From contig CM030935.1 of assembly GCA_018136815.1 (NCBI GenBank), positions 3,670,299 through 3,734,298 of the forward strand: a DNA stretch of 64,000 nucleotides. Direction: 5' to 3'. Below the pieces are notes generated by a model that saw nothing but the letters and a program-made list of their open reading frames with translations, was not told the DNA's origin and did no database searches. Each line of letters begins with the position of its first letter. The first letter of the stretch is position 1. The translations under genes and the position numbers were made by a program. The stretch comes from Isochrysis galbana (Eukaryota; Haptophyta; Isochrysidales; Isochrysidaceae). Shown in pieces: positions 21,652 through 31,035 of the stretch.

Positions 21652-22592
21652 TTAATCGATGGTATCAAGCGGGGTGAAATTGAGACCGAGGCCATCATTT
21701 CCCAGAGTAATATACTTATTGATCGCGTCCACACCATTCTGGTACGCCTTGTTCGCAATCTGCTTGCGCTTTCCCTCATCCATGGACTTGCCGCCGCCAA
21801 AGCCGAAGAAGCCACCTACGAGATGGAGGAAGAATGGCACATCAAGGGCACACAGTCATCATCCATGTGTAGTACGCCACTCAGCTACGTACAGAGGTGG
21901 ACCAGAAGAGAGCGCTCGCTTCACCTCCGGCCTCCTTGCCAAGCGCCGCAGATTTGAGGTCGAGGACGGCATCGCGCAGATCGTCGATCGCCTCGTTCAT
22001 AGCGAGAGTCTTTGCCGTGATGGTCTTGCCCGAGAAGGAAGATGACCAGAGCTCCATGGGGCCGAAGATGCGATCAATTGTTCCCTGTGCGCCAAAGTCG
22101 TTAAAGAGTGTGAGGCAACGACGAACCTCCCCGCCGTTTCACTAACCGTCTGGCGAGGGCACGCCTGCTCTGATGGCTGGCGACGGTGGGATGCAGTGCC
22201 GCTGAGAGCGAGCCGAGGACTCGTTGGGCTCGCTTCTTCACGCGCACGGCGGCACACACCTTCTTCTCAATGGCGGCGAGAATACCCTTCCAATCGGCGT
22301 TATCGATCTGCTTCCTCAGGCCATTCGCCCAGTAGTCGCGCCCGCGCTCGACCCGCGGAACGTACCGGGTGTACGACTGCTGGCGTGTGACGAGCGTCGA
22401 CTCCGCGAGCGCCGGCTGCGACAGCAGAAGGAGGCCAGCAGAGGCGGAGAGGGCGCCAAAGTCGCGGCGCGAGAGGGGCTGGTCGAAACGGCAGCTCACT
22501 GACGCGCGCGGCTCGACCGGCTTGCCCACCAGACCTGGTGCGCTGAAGGCAGCCGAGCCGGGAAGGAGGAGAGCGAGCGAGACGTACAGCAT
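21652..22592 (-). CDS. Plastid thylakoid-lumen protein, PsbQ/Psb31-like
   Basis: Exons 22,592-22,260, 22,084-21,925 and 21,815-21,652 (GT-AG, phases agree) give 218 residues. The leader is bipartite: MLYVSLALLLPGSAAFSAP is a signal peptide with phenylalanine at the cleavage site, as in complex red plastids, and LSRRDFGALSASAGLLLL ending QPALA is a twin-arginine lumen signal. The mature part is helical, with FGPMELWSSSFSG, an amphipathic helix around AIDDLRDAVLDLKSAALG, and NKYITLGNDGLGL near the end. This resembles the small helical extrinsic proteins of photosystem II in red-lineage algae. Role in oxygen evolution is inference. I chose the ATG at 22,592 because the open frame upstream lies in purine-rich 5' UTR-like sequence. 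Confidence 0.75.
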
Positions 22593-22620
22593 GGGCTTTC
22601 GGCTTGCGCTTCTTTCGCTC

Positions 22621-23026
22621 TCACCTCTCTTCTCTCTCTCTCTCTCCTCTCGTCGCTCGTCGCGAGTCGAAGAAGGTTTGAAATGATGGAGAAAGGGGAA
22701 GAAGAGGAAGGATAGAGTGAAGGGTGCCGCCGCGGGAGGTGTGGCCGACGTCTGTGTTCGCGCCCCCCCTTCCGCCTCTCTCTCTCTCTTTCTTCTGTTG
22801 CCCTCTCTCTCACTGTTGGGCGGCACCTCTCTTCTTCTGGCCTTCCCACCTCTGCCCACACCTTTCTAATTTCCTCTCCGGCTCCACATTCATCTATTGT
22901 ATCCCTCAGCGCCCCTTCTCGCGCCTCTAGCCGTGAGCCCCTCCGCCCCCCCCCCGCCTTTTCTTATCTCACCACCCCTCCTCGTCCCGTCTCTCGCTCC
23001 CTCCCCCCTTCCTCTCTCCTCAGTCG

Positions 23027-23080
<54 letters not shown>

Positions 23081-23087
23081 TCTCTCC

Positions 23088-23156
<69 letters not shown>

Positions 23157-23220
23157 CCCCCCCCCCCTCCCCCCCCCCCGCCCCCTCTCTCTCTCTCCTC
23201 TCTCTCCCTCTCTCTCCTCC
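22621..23220. repeat. Long CT microsatellite and C runs
   Basis: (CT)n is almost uninterrupted from 23,031 to 23,153, followed by C-runs to 23,180. Shorter CT blocks lie at 22,625-22,655 and 22,775-22,815, upstream of the lumen-protein gene. Confidence 0.9.
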
Positions 23221-23365
23221 AAATCTCGCCAAACGAGAGTTCCGAGAACTCGCCACACAGGGCGCGCGGGTCGCTGACGAACCACGGTCAAAAAAACGGG
23301 GGAAGAGCTCCGACCGAGGCACCCCACACGGGTTCGGCGAGGTCTACCCAATACATAATAATAAA

Positions 23366-23600
23366 AACATCTGAAGATTCGGGCTACTCATGCTAGCTAT
23401 ACGGGTCCACGTACTCACGGTACTCACTAACGACATCGCCTATACCCCAGTTTACTCACTCCCTTACTACCCCCTTCATTCCTTTGTCTTTGGTATCGGG
23501 GGGGAGGCCCGCGTGCACTACAACGGGCCAAGTGCAGGGGGTGGGTTGGGGCAGACCTGCTGGTGTGGTGTTCCTGTGGCAAAACAAACGTAAACGCCTG
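23366..23600 (-). mobile_element. T-tailed LINE 3'-end family, reverse copy
   Basis: Reads, on the minus strand, GCCACAGGAACACCACACC, TGCACTTGGCCCG, GTAGTGCACGCGGG, ACCAAAGACAAAGGAATG and finally GAATCTTCAGATG with a T-rich end. The order matches 20,003-20,310. Confidence 0.6.
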
Positions 23601-24085
23601 TTGCTCGTGACACTTCGTGCCCCTGGGAGGTCTCGGCCCCCTCTTCTCGCGTCTTTTTCAAGTGTCGCCGCGCTTTCGCGGCATTCGCATGTCGCTCGAG
23701 GTGTCGGCCTGAAAACATACCGTAAACAGTAAACAGGCGTGAGTATTACCTTTTTGTGTGTCAGATCGTGTCGTTTTTGTTGTCGTGCTTTTTTCGTCGT
23801 TCTCTTCGTTCTCCTACGGGCGTGCGATGCCTGCGCGCGCCATGGCCCCCCTCTGAGGGGCCCCTCGGGTCCCCCCAGAGGGCCAGCTGGGCCAGCTCAG
23901 GGGGCAGTGGAGGCTGGGGCTGGGCCCCTGGCCTCTCCTGCCTCTCCCTCGCTGGCCTCGCTGGCCCTGGGTGCCTTCCTGTCGGCTCAGGTGGTCTGTG
24001 GCTCAGTGGTGGAGTGGGGGTCAGTACGAGCGAGGGCCAGTGCAGGCGAGTGCGTGCGGCGCGCGGCGCGCGCTCGGCGAGGGTC

Positions 24086-26030
24086 TTGTCGAGTCGAGCG
24101 CTACCGGAGGGCTCTGAGCCACTCCGTCGCGAGCAGCACCGGCGGCTAGCGCGGCGCTTTGGCCCTCCTCCCCACCGGGAGTCGGGTGAATGAAATTCTG
24201 GACTGGGTCGGGCAACCCCATTTGGGTGTCTGGACGGGGGAACGAACGGCGAAAGAAGGGCTGTGGGGCGGCGAGGCGCTCCAAGTGGCCCTAGAGTGAT
24301 GGGTTGTAAGAGATTGTTAGACCTACAAAGAACTCTTCCCTCAGGGAGGGAGCCTAGGCTGCTTGAGTGCAGCGACGCAGCGAACAACGACGGACAACGG
24401 AGCTGAGAACAACAGGACGGGGAACGAACGGCGAACGAAGGGCTGTGGGGCGGCGAGGCGCTCCAAGCGGCCCTAGTGTGTTGGGTTTTAAAAGATTGTT
24501 AGACCTACAAAGAACTCTTCCCTCAGGGAGGGAGCCTAGGCTGCTTGAGTGCAGCGACGCAGCGAACAACGACGGACAACGAAGCTGAGAACAACAGGAT
24601 ACACCGACTCACGAACACACCGGAATCATTCACCCAAACCAAGCAAATTATCAAGCAACCGCGACCCCAAATCACCGATAACTCAAACACGTCGCGAGAG
24701 ACGGAGAGAGAGAGCGAGAGAGAGAGAGAGACTCCGCAGCGACGGCCGGAGCGTGTCTCCCTTGTAACTTCCCACGTAGCGGAGAGTCCGAAGGGGAGCG
24801 TCATGTCGCGCGACCACGGCGATCACTTTGGATACAGATCGCGACGAGATATCTTCACGACAGAGGAAATCTTGCCGTTGAGCGTGAACCTTCTAGACGC
24901 TTCTAACGAACAACCCTGAGTAGCAACCAAGGGGAAGAAACACCAAAGGGGCCAAGGGCTTGCATGTAACTTGCATCAAGGGGAAAGATTCCCTCACCTA
25001 AGAAGCGAACCTACACCGATCTCCAAGGGGAGATGGCAAATTAAACCTCAAATCTCGAGCGGATAGAGCAACCGATTCGCTCGCCAAACACCTTGACCGA
25101 GAAGAAAGAAGCAAAGACCTACAAGCCAAGGGTAGCGGACCTAGGGAATGTGAGAGGAAGTTTCCGAACGCCAACGCCAAACGCCGGAAGGCAACGAAAC
25201 CCTAACCAAGCCAAGCAGAACCTACGAAGAACAGGTCTGGACGACAACGAAAGTCAGCAGGTCCCAAGAAAGAACCGGAACCCAACAAGAAACAACAAGC
25301 CTTGCAAGAAGCTAAACAAGCCTTCACAAGGTAACCTGAGAGCCTGAGACAAGCGCGCGGCGAGTGACAGGCGACCTGGCTCCTTTGGGTCAAGATTACC
25401 CGAAAGGAGGAAACCTGGAATCTAGACTTGACAAACAGGCTAGACGGAACGAAACGAGAACTCGAATTCTAGATCGCTAGGGACGAACCCTACCAACCTA
25501 GAAGTACCTGAGCTTCACCGTGTGGCCGCACGGCGAAGGACCTGGAAACAAGAGCCTGGAAATCGCATCATCTAAGATGAATGCGACACTCTCGCGACGT
25601 GTTTGTTTGGGTTATCGGTGATTTGGGGTCGCGGTTGCTTGATAATATGCTTGGTTTGGGTGAATGATTCCGGTGTGTTCGTGAGTCGGTGTATCCTGTT
25701 GTTCTCAGGTTCGTTGTCCGTCGTTGTTCGCTGTGTCGCTGCACTCTAGCAGCCTAGGCTCCCTCCCTGAGGGAAGAGCTCTTTGTAGGGCTCTAACAAT
25801 CTCTTACAACCCATGCCACTCTAGGGCCGCTAGGAGCGCCTCGCCGCCCCATAGCCCTTCGTTCGCCGTTCGTCCCCCGTCCAGACACCCAAATGGGGTT
25901 GCCCGACCCCATCCAGAATTTCATTCACCCGACTCCCGGCGGGGAGGAGGGCCAAAGCGCCGCGCTAGCCGCCGGTGCCGCTCGCGACGGAGTGGCTCAG
26001 AGCCGCCTCCGGCTCCGCTCGGCTCGACAA
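24086..26030. mobile_element. Foldback element with long terminal inverted repeats
   Basis: The left arm (24,086 to about 24,705) and right arm (about 25,590-26,030) are inverted copies: TTGTCGAG, CACTCCGTCGCGAG, GGAGTCGGGTGAATGAAATT and CTCAGGGAGGGAGCCTAGG recur in mirrored order. The left arm also carries a tandem duplication of about 181 bp (24,236-24,416 and 24,417-24,597) present once in the right arm. The 0.9-kb centre has no transposase and includes a 465-bp segment found again at 29.86 kb. A non-autonomous Mutator-like or foldback transposon is likely. The target duplication is not clear. Confidence 0.7.
25126..25591. repeat. 465-bp dispersed repeat, copy 1
   Basis: Near-identical to 29,862-30,330, from CCAAGGGTAGCGGACCTAGG to ATGAATGCGACA. 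Contains GGTCAAGATTACCCGAAAGG and a short hairpin CCGTGTGGCCGCACGG. Short frames exist in both copies, but shared stops and shifts argue against a conserved protein. Confidence 0.8.
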
Positions 26031-26039
26031 AGGGGGGAA

Positions 26040-26140
26040 GGGGAGGAGGTGGAGGGAAGGGAGACACGGGCGCTGACAGTGGAGCGGTAATTGGTACCGG
26101 ACGTCTAGTAGGTGTATGGCCCAGATTCTTCAGATTTTTT
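26040..26140 (+). mobile_element. T-tailed LINE 3' end, short truncated copy
   Basis: GGAGGTGGAGGGAAGGGAGA, then CTAGTAGGTGTATGGCCCAG, ATTCTTCAG and a T run. Same order as 46,690-46,820. Confidence 0.5.
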
Positions 26141-26227
26141 TATTCAGTTATTATATTATCAGTATCTAAAAGAAACATTCAGAAACTTGTGGACAGACTT
26201 TCTTACTCTTTTCTTGTACTCTCACTC

Positions 26228-26870
26228 TCACATTGATGGCGGGAGCACTATCCCGTCGCACCATGTTCCGTGGCTGGCGCACACACCACCAGCCCTCGTA
26301 AGAAAATCCACGCTCTCTCCGTTCGCATAGTACATGTCCAACAAGTCTTTCCAGATATGGATCGCGTAGGGTGTGCCGACGTACATGTTAATCGATCCCG
26401 TCTGGATAGCCTCCTCCATCGCTCTATCCGCAATGTCTGTGAACCTGCGAGCGGCGCGATACAGGAGGAGGAGAATGACATAAATGTCGCAGAAATGCGC
26501 GCGCGCGCCGTGCATGGGATGTCGAGCTCGAGGTTGCGAATGACCTCGCAGCACATGTACGCGCAACTGCAACCAGCGCTTACATGTTTACTGGTGGAGG
26601 ATTCCAAAGACCAAGGCGACCGGCAGCCACGGCGGCACAGAGACTGAGCTGCTGGGTGATAGCAAGGCCGAAAATGGTGCCATACACGTTCGCCATTAGC
26701 TTATTGTTGTCATTCTGCTTGGGACCAGAGCACATGACTCTCTGCACCCGAGAACATATGGTTCGTTGGCTGGAGGAGTGCATCACATGGCGAGGAGGCG
26801 AGACGAATGGGCTCAAGGCTTGCGCCGAGTGCAACGTGAGGGCGGCGATCATTAGCTTCCCCCACTTCAT
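26228..26870 (-). CDS. Small protein with plastid- or secretory-type leader, function unknown
   Basis: Exons 26,870-26,584 and 26,444-26,228, joined at GTAAGC/GCAG in phase 2, give 167 residues. The leader MKWGKLMIAALTLHSAQALS is a signal peptide, followed by a Ser/Arg-rich stretch that could be a plastid transit peptide. Then comes KLMANVYGTIFGLAITQQLS, hydrophobic and perhaps a membrane helix. The second exon starts FTDIADRAMEEAIQ, continues with YAIHIWKDLLDMYYANGESV, and has two cysteines near the end (VCASHGTWC). I do not recognise the family. The clean splice signals, matching phase and ordered leader make a real gene likely. Confidence 0.6.
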
Positions 26871-26984
26871 CTCGCGTCCGCCAACAGAGAGGGAAGTGAG
26901 GGCGAGACCGACGGCGAGCGAGCGAGCCCCCACCAACCCCCACTCTACATAGACGAGTGGGGAACTCTCAGCTGGGACAATAAT

Positions 26985-27618
26985 AGAGGGGGGGACCAAA
27001 TATCGCGGGGGGAGGGGGGAGGGAGGACAGTGCCTCCTCCCTAGCCGGTACCATTCGCATTCGCCTCAGGGCTGCACGTTCTCACTAGAGGCATGAGCCT
27101 CGTAGAACGGCCCGCTTCGTGAAGCGGCCCGCGACGTTCCCCATGGCTGTGTATGCGCACGCGCGTTTGCGCCTTAGAGGAGCCTATTAATACCTTATAC
27201 CTTATTAGTAGTAGCTTTGCCAGTCACAGCTATGTACATAGATATAGATAATGGTTTGGGCACTATTAGCATTGAGGTAGATAGTGCGATTTGGAGGTAG
27301 ATAGCCTAATATCTAGATAGTAGGCTAATATATTCACAGCCTTAGTGGGGTGCACGCATGACCTCTGGCCAGGAAAGAGTTTCTCCGACCCCAGGCGGCT
27401 TGCCTTCATTTGGTCTCCTTTCCCTCAGGGTTTCTTCCCCTCCCGTGGGGACTCTGGCCGAGCAACATCAAATACAAAAAAGCTCGGTCCTAGGACACCG
27501 GGCCTAGCTCACCATGAGGGCGCTCCTGTGAGCAAGGGGATGCATGGTTACTAGTGCGTGCCCCCCCCTCGATGAAAATTCCAGCGGCCTCCTCGTCACG
27601 CATGACGTGGACCTCTCC
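26985..27618. other. Intergenic repeat remnants
   Basis: 26,995-27,060 (AAATATCGCGGGGGGAGG, AGCCGGTACCATTCG) resembles internal parts of the stem-loop retroposons (compare 10,340-10,400 and 14,390-14,450). 27,060-27,618 has short A/T-rich and G/C-rich patches without a supported gene. Confidence 0.4.
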
Positions 27619-28254
27619 TCACACTTGTCTTGAAAGGATCGTCTTCAATGAGTGCATCGGATGTATACCGCACTCCTCGTGTGTCAGCTTGAACTTCTTT
27701 TCGATGTCGTAAAAGCTGTGGTACGGGTCAATGTACCCCTGCTTCTTTTCGAGCATGAGGTAATGCCTACCGGTCTTATCGATGGCGTAGGGATACGGAA
27801 AGTCGTTCGCTCCTACAGGCGATACGAATGCGACGATCTCGTCGACGGCCTCAAATTCAAACACTTCGATGCCCACGAATACGTACTTGAGGTCGCCGAT
27901 GTAGAAGAGCAAAGAGTTCCATGCTTCATTGAGCTTGTTCACTCTGTCGTACCCTCCTGACAATACAGTCAATGGGCAGAGGTGGCTGATGCCAACAAAC
28001 ACGTCCTCGCACACGAACGCGTGATGCGAGGCTTCGCCGTGTACATCGACCAAGTGCCTACCGTCATCGCGCTGTGCAACGGACGCGACAAAGCCCACGC
28101 CGCCATTGTCACGGGTCGCGTACTTTTGGACACCGGGTTCAGGGGCGAGAATCCTTCGCCAGTGCTCTTCGAACTCGTGTATACCTGGGTCTCCCGTCTC
28201 AGGTGTGGGAGAGCCATGGTAAAGGAGCGACAAGGCAAGGTCTCTATGTGTCAT
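27619..28254 (-). CDS. Unknown intronless protein, 211 residues
   Basis: A single open frame from ATG 28,254 (MTHRDLALSLLYHG) to a stop at 27,619. An upstream ATG at 28,464 would extend it, but that region overlaps the cysteine-rich frame and looks like its shadow. The protein is mixed and soluble-looking, with aromatic patches such as YIGDLKYVFVGIEVFEFEAV and FPYPYAIDKTGRHYLMLEK. I recognise no family. GC content is lower and composition less repetitive than in nearby genes, and no intron is visible. A viral or bacterial origin is possible but not shown. It lies head-to-head with the gene at 28,875. Confidence 0.5.
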   Translation of the reverse strand: MTHRDLALSLLYHGSPTPETGDPGIHEFEEHWRRILAPEPGVQKYATRDNGGVGFVASVAQRDDGRHLVDVHGEASHHAFVCEDVFVGISHLCPLTVLSGGYDRVNKLNEAWNSLLFYIGDLKYVFVGIEVFEFEAVDEIVAFVSPVGANDFPYPYAIDKTGRHYLMLEKKQGYIDPYHSFYDIEKKFKLTHEECGIHPMHSLKTILSRQV

Positions 28255-28315
28255 TATGATCACGAAACGAAAAAAGCTTCCGTGAGCGCCTTTCACTTTG
28301 TTCCGTGCTCGCCAA

Positions 28316-28579
28316 TCAGTCATCAGATCTGCAGGTACCACTACGACACGTGTATTCACCACAGCACTCCGAGTTACTTTGGCACACCGACCCTGGCTCG
28401 CGGCATGGCGTCTCACACACTCCCTCGTCATTGCACTCAAGTCCTTCACAGCACTCGTCGCCATAACTGCACCCAGCGGAGGAGATATACCGGAGGGGAG
28501 CGGAGAGCGGAGAGGATATACCGGAGGAACCGCTCGCTTTCAGATCACACTTTCCGCGAGGAATGCGCGCCTTTAACAA
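28316..28579 (-). CDS. Small cysteine-rich protein with two knottin-like repeats
   Basis: An 87-residue frame whose last 52 residues hold two similar cysteine modules: CSYGDECCEGLECNDEGVC and CREPGSVC with SNSECCGEYTCRSGTC. The C-x6-C-x5-CC-x4-C-x4-C spacing of the second is typical of secreted disulfide-knot domains. No signal peptide is visible at the annotated ATG (MLKARIPRGKCD), so an upstream exon may supply one; a possible acceptor precedes the first module. It could also be an exon of the downstream gene at 27,619. The function is unknown and I do not assign a toxin role. Confidence 0.5.
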   Translation of the reverse strand: MLKARIPRGKCDLKASGSSGISSPLSAPLRYISSAGCSYGDECCEGLECNDEGVCETPCREPGSVCQSNSECCGEYTCRSGTCRSDD

Positions 28580-28745
28580 GTAGAATGCTCGCTTTGTGAA
28601 ACAGCTCGCTTTCAGATCACAATTTTCGCGAGGGGGCGCGCGCTTTTTGCTCGGCGCCTCTTTTCGTCCGCCCAGGGGCGCGCGCTTTATGCTCGGCGTC
28701 TCTTTCTGTCCGCCCAGGGGCGCGCGCTTTATGCTCGGCGTCTGA
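28538..28745. repeat. Tandem repeats between two divergent genes
   Basis: CTCGCTTTCAGATCACA occurs twice 68 bp apart (about 28,538 and 28,606). A 42-bp unit starting GCGCGCGCTTTATGCTCGGC is present about 2.5 times at 28,658-28,745. CCAATCAGTCATCAG is also repeated, at about 28,312 and 28,808. The block lies between oppositely transcribed genes and may hold shared control sites. Confidence 0.65.
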
Positions 28746-28874
28746 ACATCGAACTCGAGTGACCAACAAATTCTGAACGATTCCTCTCACTGTTGTTCGG
28801 TGATAACCAATCAGTCATCAGGTCTTCGCCTCGGACCTTGAAAAATATTCTATGACGTTGGTAACTAGCATAGC

Positions 28875-29793
28875 ATGACTGACCCTAAAACTACCCATAA
28901 AAGGGTCGCCAATGCCCTTATCAACCCGGGGAAGAAGCCAAGGTTGGACCGAGATGCAGAATATTTAAAGTTCCTAAATGTGAGTTTTTGGGATCCGAAT
29001 GATGTGCCCAAAAGCATCAATGTTCTGAAGGAAGAAGTGGTCAAGGCTGCCACAAACACCGTGATGATCGCCGCACGGGGTACACTATCACGAACATTTC
29101 GTCACCCCCCCCCGTCCCAGCGATAAGATTAATAAAAGGGCGAGCGCCTGGCTTACAAATGTTCCTGTAGATCTTAAACTGAACGAGAAAGATTACGAGG
29201 ACGCCGCCAGGGCCACCATTCGGCTTATGTTTCCAACCATCGATGAAGAAGTCCCATCCATCCAGGCCATCAAAGCCGCAATGTCATGGTTTGCGTCGCG
29301 CGCTTCCTTCCAATTCATAGACAATGATCATAAGATAGAGAGTGAGGAAACGTCCACTCACGTGAGTGGAGACAAGCGGTTGAACCCACAGGACGCGATT
29401 GAAAGTCTCAAAGGCGAGTTAGATAATGACAAGGATTTCAATGACCTGAGTGAAAGTGCTCCTCGTTGGGATTCGGAGAATGTGCTCGAGAGCATCGATT
29501 CTCTGAAGAAGGACGTGTTCAAGACTGCCGCAGACCCCGTGATCAGCTGCGCATGGGGTATACTCTCGCGAGATTATATACACCCCCCCGACGAAACGAT
29601 GGAGAGGAAGGCTTCGTTCTGGTTAGAAAATGTCAATAATGTAACACTGAACCAGCAAGATTACGAGAACGCCGTCAAGGCCACCCTTGAGCTTATGTTT
29701 CCACTCATCAAAAATAAAGTCCCATCCATCAGGGCCATCAAAAGCGCAATGTCATGGTTGGTGACGCGCGGTGCCTTCAACCCATACCCGTGA
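28875..29793 (+). pseudogene. Two-domain tandem-repeat protein with a frameshift in a C9 run
   Basis: ATG 28,875 opens a frame that ends early at about 29,126. The homologous continuation is in another frame through 29,793. The change occurs at nine Cs, 29,105-29,113; with eight, the frame would be continuous for about 300 residues. The protein is two copies of a domain of about 100 residues. Copy 1 runs VPKSINVLKEEVVKAAT, GTLSRTF, DYEDAARATIRLMFP, SIQAIKAAMSW. Copy 2 runs VLESIDSLKKDVFKTAA, GILSRDY, DYENAVKATLELMFP, SIRAIKSAMSW. Both are helical and of unknown family. The intact downstream half suggests a recent indel, a base-calling error or frameshifting rather than a long-dead gene. No intron seen. 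Confidence 0.65.
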
Positions 29794-29861
29794 TGAAGGG
29801 AAGCGCCTGGGGCGGGGCGCGGTGATCAGCGGTAGATCGCTTGGTCACAGTCCTGATGCCA

Positions 29862-30330
29862 AGGGTAGCGGACCTAGGGAATGTGAGAGGAAGTTTCCGA
29901 ACGCCAACGCGAACGCCAAACGCGGGAAGGCAACGAAATCCTAACCAGGCTAAGCAGAACCTACGAAGAACAGGCCTGGACGACAACGAAAGTCAGCGCA
30001 AGTCCCAAGAAAGAACCGGAACCCAACAAGAAACGACAAGCCTTGCAAGAAGCTAAATAAGCCTCCTGAAGGCACCCCGAGAGCCTGAGACAAGCGCGCA
30101 GCGAGCGACAGGCGACCTGGCTCCTTTGGGTCAAGATTGCCCGAAAGGAGGAAACCTGGAATCTAGACCTGACAAACAGGCTAGAAGGAACGAAACGAGA
30201 ACCCGAATTCTAGGCCGCTAGGGACGAACCCTAACAACCTAGATATGCCTGAGCTTCACCGTGTGGCCGCACGGCGAAGGACCTGGAAATAAGAACCTGG
30301 AAATCGCATCATCCAGGATGAATGCGACAA
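29862..30330. repeat. 465-bp dispersed repeat, copy 2
   Basis: Matches the centre of the foldback element (25,126-25,591) but lacks its inverted arms here. It starts just after the end of the two-domain gene. Either the element lost its arms or the 465-bp unit is mobile by itself. Confidence 0.8.
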
Positions 30331-30344
30331 GAGGCCCCTGTAAT

Positions 30345-30598
30345 ACCTAGCGACCAGGGATGTGGGGGGAGGCTTTCCTCGAGGGCAGGCCCAGTCTGGG
30401 CGTGGCGGAGTGCGGCTCGCGGCCCGCTTCCACTAGGGGTCTGGGCTAGAATGATGAGTGCCCTGCCCCTGCCAAAGGGCAGGGGCTGGGGTTGATTGTA
30501 CGGGCCCACCCCGGGGGGTGTCCGCGATGGAGTGAGGGGTGAGGGGGGCCTCGAGGCCCCGCCATTGACCATTGACCCCTACTTATAAAAGTAGGTTG
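30345..30598 (+). mobile_element. Stem-loop-ended retroposon, subfamily E, copy 2
   Basis: Begins AGCGACCAGGGATG and ends in the perfect stem-loop CCTACTT (30,578-30,584), loop ATAA, AAGTAGG (30,589-30,595), then TTG. Very similar to 3745-3977. The final GTTG is shared with subfamily A although the stem is different. Confidence 0.7.
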
Positions 30599-31035
30599 AC
30601 GCTCAGAATCTCCAAAAGTTATTTTCAATTGCCTACCTAAACCTAGACCTAGCCATCACGTTTCTCATCACACGAACTTCTTGGAAAATACTAATGAGTG
30701 TTTGCGGCGTGTTAGCGCGCTAACGAAGCACGACCAAATTAAGGTATGAGAAGCAGTGCCAAGGTGCTGAAATTGGCAGGGCGTTGAGTCGAAGGAGAGA
30801 AGGAACCAGTGCTTCGAGAGAGCATCGACGCGGATGCACGATGGGCATATGATGAGAAGACAGCGCGTATCAGGAGAAAATGAAGCCAAAAATTGGACCA
30901 CTAATGCTCAGTCCGTGGCTCGACATGAGTGCACGCATCATGGAATGGAAGATGGAGCCTGCATTCCATGTGGCCAGATGTGGCTGATGCAGGCTGCACA
31001 TCGGCCGTTGTTGCCAATCTACCGCAGAGCCTCGC
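30599..31035. other. Intergenic, nothing recognised
   Basis: Balanced composition, short frames only. It contains the 3' flank of the gene that ends at 31,036. Confidence 0.4.

Noticed and set aside
23020..23322. Long Arg/Glu and Ser/Leu frames
   Set aside because: They are translations of the CT/GA microsatellite.
27982..28599. 205-codon plus-strand frame
   Set aside because: Antisense shadow of the two minus-strand genes; no start context or family motif.
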